DNA from: Streptomyces sp. QL37
GTDB lineage: Bacteria; Actinomycetota; Actinomycetes; Streptomycetales; Streptomycetaceae
DNA: 64,000 nt
Direction of reading: 5' to 3'
Assembly: GCF_002941025.1 (NCBI RefSeq)
Contig: NZ_PTJS01000001.1
Span: 1,674,001 to 1,738,000, forward strand
In this document: piece by piece, positions 16,814-25,033 of the stretch
Numbering within the stretch: position 1 is the first letter of the stretch
Layout: each line of letters starts with the position of its first letter
Made by a program: the position numbers and the translations under genes
Notes under the pieces: model-generated
Seen by the model: the letters and a program-made list of their open reading frames with translations, nothing else
Databases searched by the model: none
What the model was told of the DNA's origin: nothing

Positions 16814-16850
16814 GCGCCCATCCTCCCACTCGCGGGGACGGGCGGGGGAA

Positions 16851-16885
16851 GGACCGTCCCCGGACGGGGGTGCCGGGGACGGTCC
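16851..16885 (-). terminator. strong terminator between exporter and two-component genes
   Basis: Perfect 13-bp arms GGACCGTCCCCGG (16851-16863) and CCGGGGACGGTCC (16873-16885), 9-nt loop, 15 nt past the permease stop codon. It implies separate or attenuated transcription of the kinase-regulator pair. Confidence 0.8.
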
Positions 16886-16899
16886 GGTTCGCGGAAGGC

Positions 16900-19410
16900 T
16901 CACGCGGCCTTCACCGTGTCGACGGCGGGCGTGCGCATCCCGCGCCAAGAGGGAAGGAGCGTGGCGCCGAAGACCAGCACCAGGGACCCTCCGACGATGG
17001 CGATGTAGATCCCGGGGGATCCGGAGGGCAGATAGGAGTCGGACTTGACCATGCTGTACGGCACGATGGTGGTCGCCGCGGCGATCGTGCCGAGGACGGT
17101 GGCGATGATTCCGATGAGGACGCCCTCGACGGTCAGCATGCCGAGCACCTGGCGGCGCGTCGCGCCCGTCAGCTGCTGGAGGCCGAACTCGGCACGGCGC
17201 TTGCGGGTCACCGCCACGAGGGTGTTGACGACGGTGATGGCGGCGTATCCGACGATCATGGCGACGATCGTATAGTTCGCGGCGACCAGGATCTGCTGGA
17301 TCTGGTTGTTGCGGCCGGCCAGTGAGTCCCCGTCGTCCAGTTCGGTGCCGGGCACGCTCGCGGCCAGCCCGGCCAGTGCCTCACGGAGTCCGGCGGGGCC
17401 GCCCTGTTCGGAGCGGACCAGGATCTGGTGCGGAAGCCCGTCACTCGTGTGCGGGGCCAGGGTCGCCGCGGGCAGGGTGACGTACTGCTGCTTGGGGTTG
17501 TCGGCGTAGAGGGCGACGACGGTGGGACGTACGGCGGTGCCGTCGCCGAGGTGCAGCGGAAGCCGGTCCCCGACTCCCACGCCGTATTCCTCGGCCTTCT
17601 TGTCGGAGAGGGCGACCGTGTCTCCGCGCAGGCCGGACAGGGACCCGGCGACGGGCCTCAGATCGAGGCTCTCCCGCACGCCTTCGGCGGACACGCCCCG
17701 CAGTTCGGTGTCGGTACGCCCGTCGGGGGCGTCGACGAAGCCGCGGCTGGTGACGAACTCCGAGGCGGCCGCCACGCCGGGGGTCGCCCGGACCTGGTCG
17801 ACGACGGCGGGGGCGAATCCGCCCGTGGTGGAGTCGAGGACGTAGTCGGCCAGGACGTTCTGGTCGTAGGAGCTCTGGGAGACGTGGTCCTCGGTGGCCT
17901 GCATGTAGAGGGTGCCGGTGGCGATGCCGATGAGCAGGACGATGGGCGCGACGGCTCCCGCCATACGGACGTTGGCCGTGGTGGCGTTGCGCAGGGCGAG
18001 CATGCCGGGGATGCCGGAGAAGGCGCGCACCGGCAGGTGCAGCAGGGCGACCATCACCTTGGTGATGCCGGGGGCGAGCAGCGCCAGTCCGATGCAGAAC
18101 AGCACGGAGGCGGGTCCCGCGGTGCTGGCCAGGGTGGGGCCGTCCTCCATCACCGTGGCGGTGGCGACGGCGAGGCCGATGCCGTTGGCGAGGAAGAACA
18201 GCGCGATCAGCAGGCGCGGCACGCTGAACCAGCGGGTGCCCGCGGCGGACTCGGCCAGAGCGGCGACCGGTTCGGTGCGGGCGGCGCGGCGGCCCGCGAA
18301 GCGGGTGGCACCGGCCGCGGCGAGCACCGTGACGAGGGCACCGACGGCCATCGGAACCCAGCCCGCGTGGTAGACGATCGCCGACGAGACGACGCCGCTG
18401 GAGGTGAGCACGCCGAAGAGCAGCCGGCCCAGCAGATATCCCGGGTACAGGGCGAGCAGTACCGAGGCGACCGAGAGGACCGCGGTCTCGATGAGGATCA
18501 TCCGGCGCAGTTGCTGCGGGGTGGAGCCCACGGCCCGCAGGAGGGCCATCTCCCGGGTTCGCTGCTGGAGAGACAGTCCGAGCGTGGAGGCGACGCCGAA
18601 CATCACGATCAGCACCACGGACGAGCCGAAGATGGCCGCGAGGATCACGACGGTGCGCTGGCTGGAGAGGGTGCCGGGCAGTTCCGCCAGGCCGCGCCGC
18701 TCGCCGGTGAGCACCTCGGCCCGGTCACCGACGACGGACCGCACCGCGTCGGCGACCGCCGCCGTGTCCGCGCCGTTCTCCGGCAGCACGCCGATCGAGT
18801 CGATCCGGCCGCCGGCCAGGGTGCGGGCCTGCTCGTCGCTGAAGAACAGCGCGGCGTCGGGGTTGCCGTCGCCGCGCTGGCCGGCGACACCGCTGACCGT
18901 GAACCGCCGGGTGTCGCCGCCCACGACGATCTCGACGACGGAGCCCGGTCCCGCACCGGCGCGCTCGGCGAGCCCGGAGTCGAGTACGACCTCGCCGCCG
19001 GCGACGGGGGAGGCGCCGGCGGCGAGGGTATAGGGGGTGAGCCGGGCACCGGCCCAGCCGTGGCCGTACGAGGCGTCCTCGCCGGTCAGCGCCTTGCCGT
19101 CCTTGAGGACGGTGGCGGGGAAGGACACGTCGCCGACGGCGTCGCGGACGCCGTCCGCACGCGCCACCTCACCGGCCAGCTCCGGGTCGATACGGTGCCG
19201 TTCGGTCAGGGCGGCACCGTCGTAGGACTGTTCGCCGGTGACCACGACCGGGGCGCTGTTCAGGCGCAGCGGGTCGGCGGCCATCCGGACGCCGGTCTCC
19301 ATCAGGCCGCCGCAGCCGATGACGATCGCGGCGCCGAGGAACATGGCGAGGAAGGTCGCGACGAAACTGGTCCGCCGGAACTTCAGGGTGCGCAGGGCGA
19401 GCCGCCACAT
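16900..19410 (-). CDS. MacB/FtsX-type ABC transporter permease
   Basis: An 836-aa permease with two FtsX repeats. First TM after a short N-terminus (FVATFLAMFLGAAIVIGCGGL), then a large extracellular domain of about 200 residues, a group of TMs (VVILAAIFGSSVVLIVMFGVAST and following to about residue 480), a second extracellular domain, and three C-terminal TMs ending GIYIAIVGGSLVLVFGATLLPSW. The cytoplasmic coupling motifs RTREMALLRAVGSTPQQLRRMI and RRAEFGLQQLTGATRRQVLGML are both present. The family exports antibiotics, lipids or peptides, or releases lipoproteins. Its ATG overlaps the ATPase stop by 1 nt. Position beside a PKS suggests product export or self-protection (inference). Confidence 0.92.
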   Translation of the reverse strand: MWRLALRTLKFRRTSFVATFLAMFLGAAIVIGCGGLMETGVRMAADPLRLNSAPVVVTGEQSYDGAALTERHRIDPELAGEVARADGVRDAVGDVSFPATVLKDGKALTGEDASYGHGWAGARLTPYTLAAGASPVAGGEVVLDSGLAERAGAGPGSVVEIVVGGDTRRFTVSGVAGQRGDGNPDAALFFSDEQARTLAGGRIDSIGVLPENGADTAAVADAVRSVVGDRAEVLTGERRGLAELPGTLSSQRTVVILAAIFGSSVVLIVMFGVASTLGLSLQQRTREMALLRAVGSTPQQLRRMILIETAVLSVASVLLALYPGYLLGRLLFGVLTSSGVVSSAIVYHAGWVPMAVGALVTVLAAAGATRFAGRRAARTEPVAALAESAAGTRWFSVPRLLIALFFLANGIGLAVATATVMEDGPTLASTAGPASVLFCIGLALLAPGITKVMVALLHLPVRAFSGIPGMLALRNATTANVRMAGAVAPIVLLIGIATGTLYMQATEDHVSQSSYDQNVLADYVLDSTTGGFAPAVVDQVRATPGVAAASEFVTSRGFVDAPDGRTDTELRGVSAEGVRESLDLRPVAGSLSGLRGDTVALSDKKAEEYGVGVGDRLPLHLGDGTAVRPTVVALYADNPKQQYVTLPAATLAPHTSDGLPHQILVRSEQGGPAGLREALAGLAASVPGTELDDGDSLAGRNNQIQQILVAANYTIVAMIVGYAAITVVNTLVAVTRKRRAEFGLQQLTGATRRQVLGMLTVEGVLIGIIATVLGTIAAATTIVPYSMVKSDSYLPSGSPGIYIAIVGGSLVLVFGATLLPSWRGMRTPAVDTVKAA

Positions 19411-20213
19411 CAGTACAGCCCTCCGGACGTCATCGGTGCGGCCTGCTGGCGGTTCTCGTCCTCCCAGGCACCGAGCCGTGTCATCCGCGCCGCGACCGCG
19501 TCGGCCGTCGGCCGGTGCAGTTCGCCGGCGAGGGCGCCGTCGGCGAGGAAGACGACCCGGTCGGCGTACGAGGCGGCCACCGGGTCGTGGGTGACCATGA
19601 CCAGGGTCTGGCGGGCCGTGTCGACGGACTCGCGCAGCAGGGAGAGCACGGCCGAAGCGGTACGGGTGTCCAGCGCTCCGGTGGGCTCGTCGGCGAAGAC
19701 CACGGCGGGCTGGGTGACCAGGGCGCGCGCGATGGCGACGCGCTGCTGCTGACCGCCGGACAGCTCGGACGGCAGGTGGCCGAGGCGGTCGGCCAGGCCC
19801 ACGCGCTGGACGACGGTGCGGATCAGGTTCTTGTCGGGGCGCTTTCCGGCGAGTTGCAGCGGCAGGGTGATGTTCTGCATCACCGTCAGGGCGGGCAGCA
19901 GGTTGAACGACTGGAAGATGAAGCCGATCCGGTCGCGGCGGAGCATGGTCAGCTGGGTGTCGTCCAGGCCGGCGAGGTCGGTGCCACCGACGGTCACGGA
20001 TCCGGACGTGGGCCTGACGAGGCCCGCGGCGCAGTGCAGGAAGGTGCTCTTGCCGGAACCGGACGGTCCCATCACCGCGGTGAAGGTGGCGTCGGCGAAG
20101 CTCATGGAGAGTTCCCGGAGTGCGGCCACCTGGCTGTCCGCTCGTCCATAGATCTTCGACACGGTGTCCAGTCGTACCGCCTCCGTCCGACGGAGGTCGT
20201 GTGATGTGTGCAT
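19410..20213 (-). CDS. ABC transporter ATP-binding protein (MacB/LolD type)
   Basis: A 267-aa ATPase. Walker A GPSGSGKST (49-57), Q-loop FIFQSFNLLPALT, signature LSGGQQQR, Walker B VVFADEPTG with D-loop ALDT, and switch His in VMVTHDP. The ATG at 20213 is selected because GGGGAG lies 4 nt upstream; a longer frame would need an ATT start. It energises the adjoining permease, with which it is translationally coupled. A hyphenated 9-bp palindrome lies about 100 nt upstream. Confidence 0.94.
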   Translation of the reverse strand: MHTSHDLRRTEAVRLDTVSKIYGRADSQVAALRELSMSFADATFTAVMGPSGSGKSTFLHCAAGLVRPTSGSVTVGGTDLAGLDDTQLTMLRRDRIGFIFQSFNLLPALTVMQNITLPLQLAGKRPDKNLIRTVVQRVGLADRLGHLPSELSGGQQQRVAIARALVTQPAVVFADEPTGALDTRTASAVLSLLRESVDTARQTLVMVTHDPVAASYADRVVFLADGALAGELHRPTADAVAARMTRLGAWEDENRQQAAPMTSGGLY

Positions 20214-20714
20214 CGTGCTCCCCAATGAAATGACGCGCTTCCCACGCGGTGTCTGTGGATCAGATTAGGAGCGGCGAGGCCGTCGCACATTGGCCTTATA
20301 CCGCCGATTCGAGGTAGAGGTTTCTCTACCTCCGTAGGCATGTATGTGGAGTCGCGCAGCAGTTCCATACGATGGAGCTTTTCGCGAGTTCACGTCGAAA
20401 CGCCGTGAAGAGGGACTACGGGCTTCGGGATTTCGGTGACCCTGGGGGCACCTGCGGCGGTTTCCGCAGCAGGCGCCGGGCGCCTTCGAGCCGGTGCGCA
20501 CACCTCTGTCCCGGACCGGACCCGGAACACGATTTTCCCGAAAGAAATACCGACTCCTTGTCAAGGGGGCAGAAATACCCGCAGGACAGTGCAGTCGCCA
20601 CACGTTTGTCCGAATCGTTTACCCCACCGTAAAAGTGCGGCCATTGCCAGTGCCACAATGCGAATGAGCGGGTAACGTCTCAGTATCCGAAAACACGTCA
20701 AGGGATTGGATTCC
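20214..20714. other. intergenic region between exporter and PqqD-like gene
   Basis: About 500 nt with no convincing gene. It holds the divergent promoters for the exporter (minus) and the PqqD-like gene (plus). Local GC drops around 20590-20700, which is normal for promoter DNA here. The only clear element is the palindrome at 20311-20332. CCTGGGGGC at about 20450 resembles the first half of the 14889/50877 box but lacks its second half. Confidence 0.6.
20311..20332 (-). promoter_or_regulatory. palindromic operator upstream of the ABC exporter
   Basis: GAGGTAGAG-GTTT-CTCTACCTC, perfect 9-bp arms. On the minus strand a -10-like TATAAG (about 20295-20300) follows it, so the palindrome would cover the -35 region. 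A dimeric LuxR-type response regulator is the obvious candidate ligand. Confidence 0.5.
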
Positions 20715-21035
20715 ATGTGTCCAGGACAGCCGGCCTCCCCACGGCCGAGAGGCATGACGGCGCCGCATACGCGAGGCCGGTGCGGCATGGGGCGTGACCA
20801 CGGGCTCATCGCCAGCGTGCGGCCCGACGGGTACCTGGACCTGTTCGTGCCGCTCACCGGGAAGCGCCACAGGTGCGGTCCTCGTGGTACGACGATGTGG
20901 CTCGCGCTGCAGCGCAGTGACTGGCAGACGGAACTCGCCGCGGAAGATGTCGCTGTGCGACTGGGGGTACATCCGGACAGTATTCGATGTGATATCCAGG
21001 CATGGATGTCGCATTTCCGTGAGGCGAGTCGGTGA
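20715..21035 (+). CDS. PqqD-like / RRE-type small protein
   Basis: A 106-aa protein whose last 75 residues follow the PqqD fold pattern: beta-hairpin residues (GLIASVRPDGYLDLFVPLTGKRHRCGP), then RGTTMWLALQRSDWQTELAAEDVAVRLGV with the conserved small residues and Trp, then DSIRCDIQAWMSHFRE, matching the final helix with its conserved Asp. PqqD-like domains are peptide- or carrier-binding modules, known as RRE domains in RiPP pathways. No RiPP maturase lies nearby; instead the gene converges on the PKS terminal gene. ATG at 20715 has AAGGGA upstream; ATG at 20754 is possible. Its role could be as a PKS accessory or regulator (speculative). Confidence 0.6.
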   Translation: MCPGQPASPRPRGMTAPHTRGRCGMGRDHGLIASVRPDGYLDLFVPLTGKRHRCGPRGTTMWLALQRSDWQTELAAEDVAVRLGVHPDSIRCDIQAWMSHFREASR

Positions 21036-21047
21036 CGAAGCCGTGGA

Positions 21048-21069
21048 GCGGCGGCCTTGCGGCCGCCGC
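21048..21069 (+). terminator. terminator after the PqqD-like gene
   Basis: GCGGCGGCC-TTGC-GGCCGCCGC, perfect 9-bp stem with 4-nt loop, 12 nt past the stop codon. Confidence 0.65.
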
Positions 21070-21083
21070 GCCCCGCCGCAGGT

Positions 21084-21115
21084 CCGGCGGCCGGTGCGGG
21101 ACGCACGGCCGCCGG
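21084..21115 (-). terminator. terminator of the PKS B-C-D-E operon
   Basis: CCGGCGGCCG / CGGCCGCCGG with an inner TGCG / CGCA pair, one bulged G and a GGA loop, 22 nt past the PKS E stop. With the hairpin at 21048-21069 it separates two convergent units. Confidence 0.6.
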
Positions 21116-21137
21116 TACCCTTCCGGTGCTCCCGGCG

Positions 21138-24100
21138 TCAGACCGCAGCGATGTCGGAGAGCCACTTCTCCACCGCTCCGGCGGTGGATTCGGCCCGGTC
21201 CTCCATGACCGTGAAGTGGGTGCCGGGTACTTCGGCGAGCTCGTGCGCGCCCTCCCAGACCGCCTGCCAGCCGTCGAGACCGGGTGCGAAGGGCTCCTCG
21301 GGCCGGACGAACAGCACCGGAGCGGTCAGCGGGCCCGGCAGGCAGTCCCCGATCAGGTCGCTGTAACGGCTCATCGCCGCGAGGCGCGCGGTGCCGAAGC
21401 CGCCCACGGACGATTCGCGGTCCAGCATGCCGTTGAACATCTCGCGCCGGAGCTGTTCGGTGCCGTCGTCCGCGAGCAGGTAGGTGTCCAGCAGGACCAC
21501 GCCGGAAGCCGGCCGGCCGGCCTTCTCCATCGCCTCGGCCGCCGCGTGGGCGAACTGCCCGCCGGAGGAGTAGCCGAGGAGCACATAGGGCCGTCCGTCG
21601 GCGCAGGCGCGCCGGATGCCGTCGACGACGACCTCCACGACCGCGTCGACGGAGCGCGGCAGCGGCTCCCCGGGCACGAAGCCGGGAACGTCCGGGACCA
21701 GCACGTCGCGTCGGCCGTGGAAGTGCCGGGCGAAACGGGCGTACTGGTGGGCGCCGCCCAGCGCCATCGGGGAGGGCAGGCAGAGCAGTCGGGGTCCCTC
21801 GTCCCCCGTCGCCAGGCGCACGGGGTCGCGCACGTCGCCGAACTCGGCTGCCGAGGAGAAGCCCGGCAGGATGTCCGCCGCGCTGTGCAGCAGCGTCATG
21901 GCCCGTTCCCAGTTGCCGTCGGCCGCCGCGCGCCGCACCAGCCCGCTGACCGATTCGATGTCGTCGTCCGCCGGCTCGGCGCCGTCCCCGGCGAGGTGTT
22001 CGCGCAGGTGGGCGGCGAGCGCGGTGGGCGTGCGGTGGTCGAAGACGACCCCGGCCGCGACGGTGACGCCGAGGGCGTCGGCGAGGGCTCCGCGCAGTTC
22101 GGCGGCGGAGACCGAGTCCATGCCGATCTCCAGGAAGGCGGCGTCGGGTTCGACGGCCTGCGGTCCCGCGTGTCCGAGGATCGCGGCGGTCTGCGCCCGT
22201 ACCAGGTCGGTGAGCAGGGCCTCCTGTTCGGCCTCCGGGGCCGCCGCCAGCCGCTCCCGCAGACCCTGCGCCTCCGGGACCGCGGCGGGGGCGACGGAAT
22301 CGGCCGGTCCGGCGGCCGGCCGCGCGGTGGGCCGGTCCATGGTGAGAGGGACGTCGGCATCCAGCCAGTAACGTTCGTGGCGGAACGCGTACGTGGGCAG
22401 CTCGGCGCGGGCCGTACCGGGGAAGAGCGCCGCCCAGTCCAGGGGCAGGCCGTCGGCGTGCAGCCGGGCGAGCCCGGACAGCAGGGCCGCCGGTTCGGCG
22501 CCGTGGCGTCGGCCGAGGGCCACGAAGGCGGCGTCGTCCTCGCCGACGCACTCCCGGACGAGACCGGTCAGGACGGCGTCGGGACCGACCTCGACGTAGC
22601 GGGTGACGCCCGACCCGGCGAGGGCGGCGACGGCGTCGGAGAAGCGGACGGTGCCGCGCACGTGCCGTACCCAGTAGCGCGGGTCGCGCAGTTGCTCCCC
22701 GGTGGCAGGAAGTCCGGTGAGCGCCGAGACCACGTCCACGCGGGGTTCGTGGAAGGTGAGCTGCGAGACGACCGCGTGGAAGTCGTCGAGCATGGCGTCC
22801 ATCAACGGTGAGTGGAAGGCGTGCGAGACGCTGAGCCGCTTGGTCTTCTCGAATCCCGCGGCGGCGGAGAGCACCGCATCGCGCTCCCCGGACAGGACGA
22901 CCGCCGACGGGCCGTTGACCGCCGCCAGGCCCACCCGTTCGTCCAGCAGCGGGCCGACCTCGTCCTCACCGGCCCGCACGGCGACCATGGCGCCGCCCTC
23001 GGGCAGGGCCTGCATCAGCCGGCCGCGCGCGGCGACCAGGGTGCAGGCGTCGGCCAGGTCCAGTACTCCGGCCACATGGGCGGCGGCGATCTCGCCGACG
23101 GAGTGCCCCGACAGCACGTCGGGCCGCACCCCCCAGGACTCCAGCAGCCTGAAGAGGGCCACCTCGTAGGCGAACAGGGCGGTCTGCGCGTACTGCGTGC
23201 GGTGCACCGCCTCGGTGTCCTCGCCGCTCAGCACACCCGCCAGGTCCAGGCCGAGGTGGGCGTCGATCGCGTCGAACGTCTCGGCGAACACCGGGTAGTG
23301 GGCGCGTAGTCCGAGCCCCATGCCGGGCCGCTGCGCGCCCTGGCCGGTGAACAGGAACGCGGTGCGGCCACCGGTTCGGGCCCGGCCGGTGACGGCGGTG
23401 GCCGAGGCGCCTCCGGCGGCGAGAGCGTCCAGCCCCGCCCTGACCTGCTCCCGGTCGCCACCGACGACCACGGCCCGGTGGCCGAAGGCCGCGCGCCGGG
23501 TGCCCAGGGCCCTCGCGACGGCGGACACCGGCAGTCCGGGGCGGGCGTCGAGGAAGTCGCGCAGCCGCGCGGCCTGCGCGGGAAGGGCACGCGCGGAACG
23601 GGCGGACAGGGGCAGCATGACGGCCGGTGCGGGGGGTTCGGGCTCCGGGTGGGAGGAGGTGTCGTCGTCGGGTGCCTCCTCCAGGATCACATGCGCGTTC
23701 GTACCACTGATCCCGAACGACGACACCCCCGCACGACGCACCCGCTCACCCCGCACCCACGGACGCGCCTCCTCCAACAACCGCACCCGCCCCGCACCCC
23801 ACTCCACCTTCCGCGACGGCTCACCCACATGCAACGTCCGCGGCAACACCCCCTCCCCCAACGCCAACACCATCTTCATCACACCCGCCACACCCGCAGC
23901 CGCCTGCGTATGCCCGATGTTCGACTTCACCGACCCCAACCACAACGGACGCCCCTCCGACCGATCCTGACCATACGCAGCCAACAACGCCTGCGCCTCG
24001 ATCGGATCACCCAACTCCGTCCCCGTACCGTGCGCCTCCACCACATCCACATCACCCGCCGACACACCCGCCGACACCAACGCCTGCCGCAACACCCGCT

Positions 24101-25019
24101 GCTGCGACGGACCATTCGGCGCCGTCAGACCATTCGACGCACCATCCTGATTCACCGCACTACCCCGCACCACGGCCAACACCCGATGCCCAAGACGCCG
24201 CGCATCCGACAACCGCTCCAACACCAGCACACCGAGGCCTTCGGAGAACCCGGTGCCGTTCGCGTCGTCGGAGAAGGACCGGCACCGGCCGTCCGGGGAG
24301 AGGGCGCCCTGGCGGCTGAACTCGACGTAGGTGCCCGGTGAGGCCATGACCGTCACTCCGCCGGCCAGGGCGAGGGTGCACTCGCCCTGGCGCAGCGCCT
24401 GCGCGGCCAGGTGGAGTGTGACCAGGGAGGAGGAGCACGCGGTGTCGACGGTGAGGGCGGGGCCCTCCAGGCCGAGGGTGTAGGCGACCCGGCCCGAGAC
24501 GACGCTGCCGGAGCCGAAGCTGCCGAAGTAGTCGTGGTACATGACGCCCGCGAACACCCCGGTGGGGCTGCCGCGCAGCGACGACGGATCGATGCCGGCG
24601 TGCTCCAGTGCCTCCCAGGACCCTTCCAGCAGGAGCCGCTGCTGCGGGTCCATCACCAGGGCCTCGTGCGGGGAGATGCCGAAGAACGCGGCGTCGAAGT
24701 CCCCCGCGTCGTAGAGGAATCCGCCCTCGCCGGTGGAGGAGCGGCCCGGGGTTCCCGGTACCGGGTCGTGCAGGTCCGGATCCCAGCCGCGGTCGTCGGG
24801 GAACGCGCCGATGCCGTCGCGGCCTTCGGCGACGAGGCGCCACAGGTCCTCGGGCGAACGGACTCCGCCCGGGTAGCGGCACGCCATACCCACGATCGCG
24901 ATCGGTTCCCGGGCCGCGGCGGTCTGCGCCCGGTTGCGCTCCCGCAGCCGCTCGATCTCCTTGAGCGAGGCGCGCAGCGCCTCGATCATCCTGGTGTCGG
25001 GCTTCTCGGACTCGGCCAT
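21138..25019 (-). CDS. type I PKS, terminal module E (KS-AT-ACP-TE)
   Basis: A 1293-aa protein that performs the last extension and releases the chain. An N-terminal docking helix ([19 protein letters not shown]) precedes KS (about 24905-23680; Cys in [11 protein letters not shown], His in EAHGTGT and NIGHTQ). AT (about 23350-22350) has GHSVGE and HAFH, both malonyl-CoA signs. There is no DH, KR or ER, so the beta-keto group stays. ACP (about 22240-22000) has Ser in [11 protein letters not shown] (about 21800-21140) has nucleophile GYSSG and His in GTHFTVMED. The start ATG has GAAGGAAGAG upstream, 14 nt after gene D. The KS 3' half (23660-24234) is a perfect copy of a tract in gene A with unlike codon use. 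Whether the TE forms a lactone, lactam or free acid cannot be read from the sequence. Confidence 0.95.
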   Translation of the reverse strand: MAESEKPDTRMIEALRASLKEIERLRERNRAQTAAAREPIAIVGMACRYPGGVRSPEDLWRLVAEGRDGIGAFPDDRGWDPDLHDPVPGTPGRSSTGEGGFLYDAGDFDAAFFGISPHEALVMDPQQRLLLEGSWEALEHAGIDPSSLRGSPTGVFAGVMYHDYFGSFGSGSVVSGRVAYTLGLEGPALTVDTACSSSLVTLHLAAQALRQGECTLALAGGVTVMASPGTYVEFSRQGALSPDGRCRSFSDDANGTGFSEGLGVLVLERLSDARRLGHRVLAVVRGSAVNQDGASNGLTAPNGPSQQRVLRQALVSAGVSAGDVDVVEAHGTGTELGDPIEAQALLAAYGQDRSEGRPLWLGSVKSNIGHTQAAAGVAGVMKMVLALGEGVLPRTLHVGEPSRKVEWGAGRVRLLEEARPWVRGERVRRAGVSSFGISGTNAHVILEEAPDDDTSSHPEPEPPAPAVMLPLSARSARALPAQAARLRDFLDARPGLPVSAVARALGTRRAAFGHRAVVVGGDREQVRAGLDALAAGGASATAVTGRARTGGRTAFLFTGQGAQRPGMGLGLRAHYPVFAETFDAIDAHLGLDLAGVLSGEDTEAVHRTQYAQTALFAYEVALFRLLESWGVRPDVLSGHSVGEIAAAHVAGVLDLADACTLVAARGRLMQALPEGGAMVAVRAGEDEVGPLLDERVGLAAVNGPSAVVLSGERDAVLSAAAGFEKTKRLSVSHAFHSPLMDAMLDDFHAVVSQLTFHEPRVDVVSALTGLPATGEQLRDPRYWVRHVRGTVRFSDAVAALAGSGVTRYVEVGPDAVLTGLVRECVGEDDAAFVALGRRHGAEPAALLSGLARLHADGLPLDWAALFPGTARAELPTYAFRHERYWLDADVPLTMDRPTARPAAGPADSVAPAAVPEAQGLRERLAAAPEAEQEALLTDLVRAQTAAILGHAGPQAVEPDAAFLEIGMDSVSAAELRGALADALGVTVAAGVVFDHRTPTALAAHLREHLAGDGAEPADDDIESVSGLVRRAAADGNWERAMTLLHSAADILPGFSSAAEFGDVRDPVRLATGDEGPRLLCLPSPMALGGAHQYARFARHFHGRRDVLVPDVPGFVPGEPLPRSVDAVVEVVVDGIRRACADGRPYVLLGYSSGGQFAHAAAEAMEKAGRPASGVVLLDTYLLADDGTEQLRREMFNGMLDRESSVGGFGTARLAAMSRYSDLIGDCLPGPLTAPVLFVRPEEPFAPGLDGWQAVWEGAHELAEVPGTHFTVMEDRAESTAGAVEKWLSDIAAV
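23660..24234 (-). repeat. 575-bp perfect repeat, copy 1 (KS of PKS E)
   Basis: Identical over all 575 bases to 58457-59031 by line-by-line reading, same orientation. It encodes the second half of the KS, through the HGT and NIGHTQ motifs, to the post-KS linker ending EEAPDDD. On the coding strand it uses TTG for Leu, GGT, GAT, CAT and TAT, whereas flanking sequence uses C/G-ending codons. Confidence 0.95.
24496..24554 (-). repeat. 59-bp KS patch, copy 1
   Basis: Identical to 29886-29944 (KS of module D3). It encodes the segment around [19 protein letters not shown] shorter similar stretch occurs in KS-D2 near 34945-34995. Confidence 0.85.
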
Positions 25020-25033
25020 GGTTCTCTTCCTTC

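Noticed and set aside
20372..20632. 86-aa plus-strand open frame in the exporter/PqqD intergenic region
   Set aside because: No ribosome site, no recognisable domain, and composition like random high-GC sequence.
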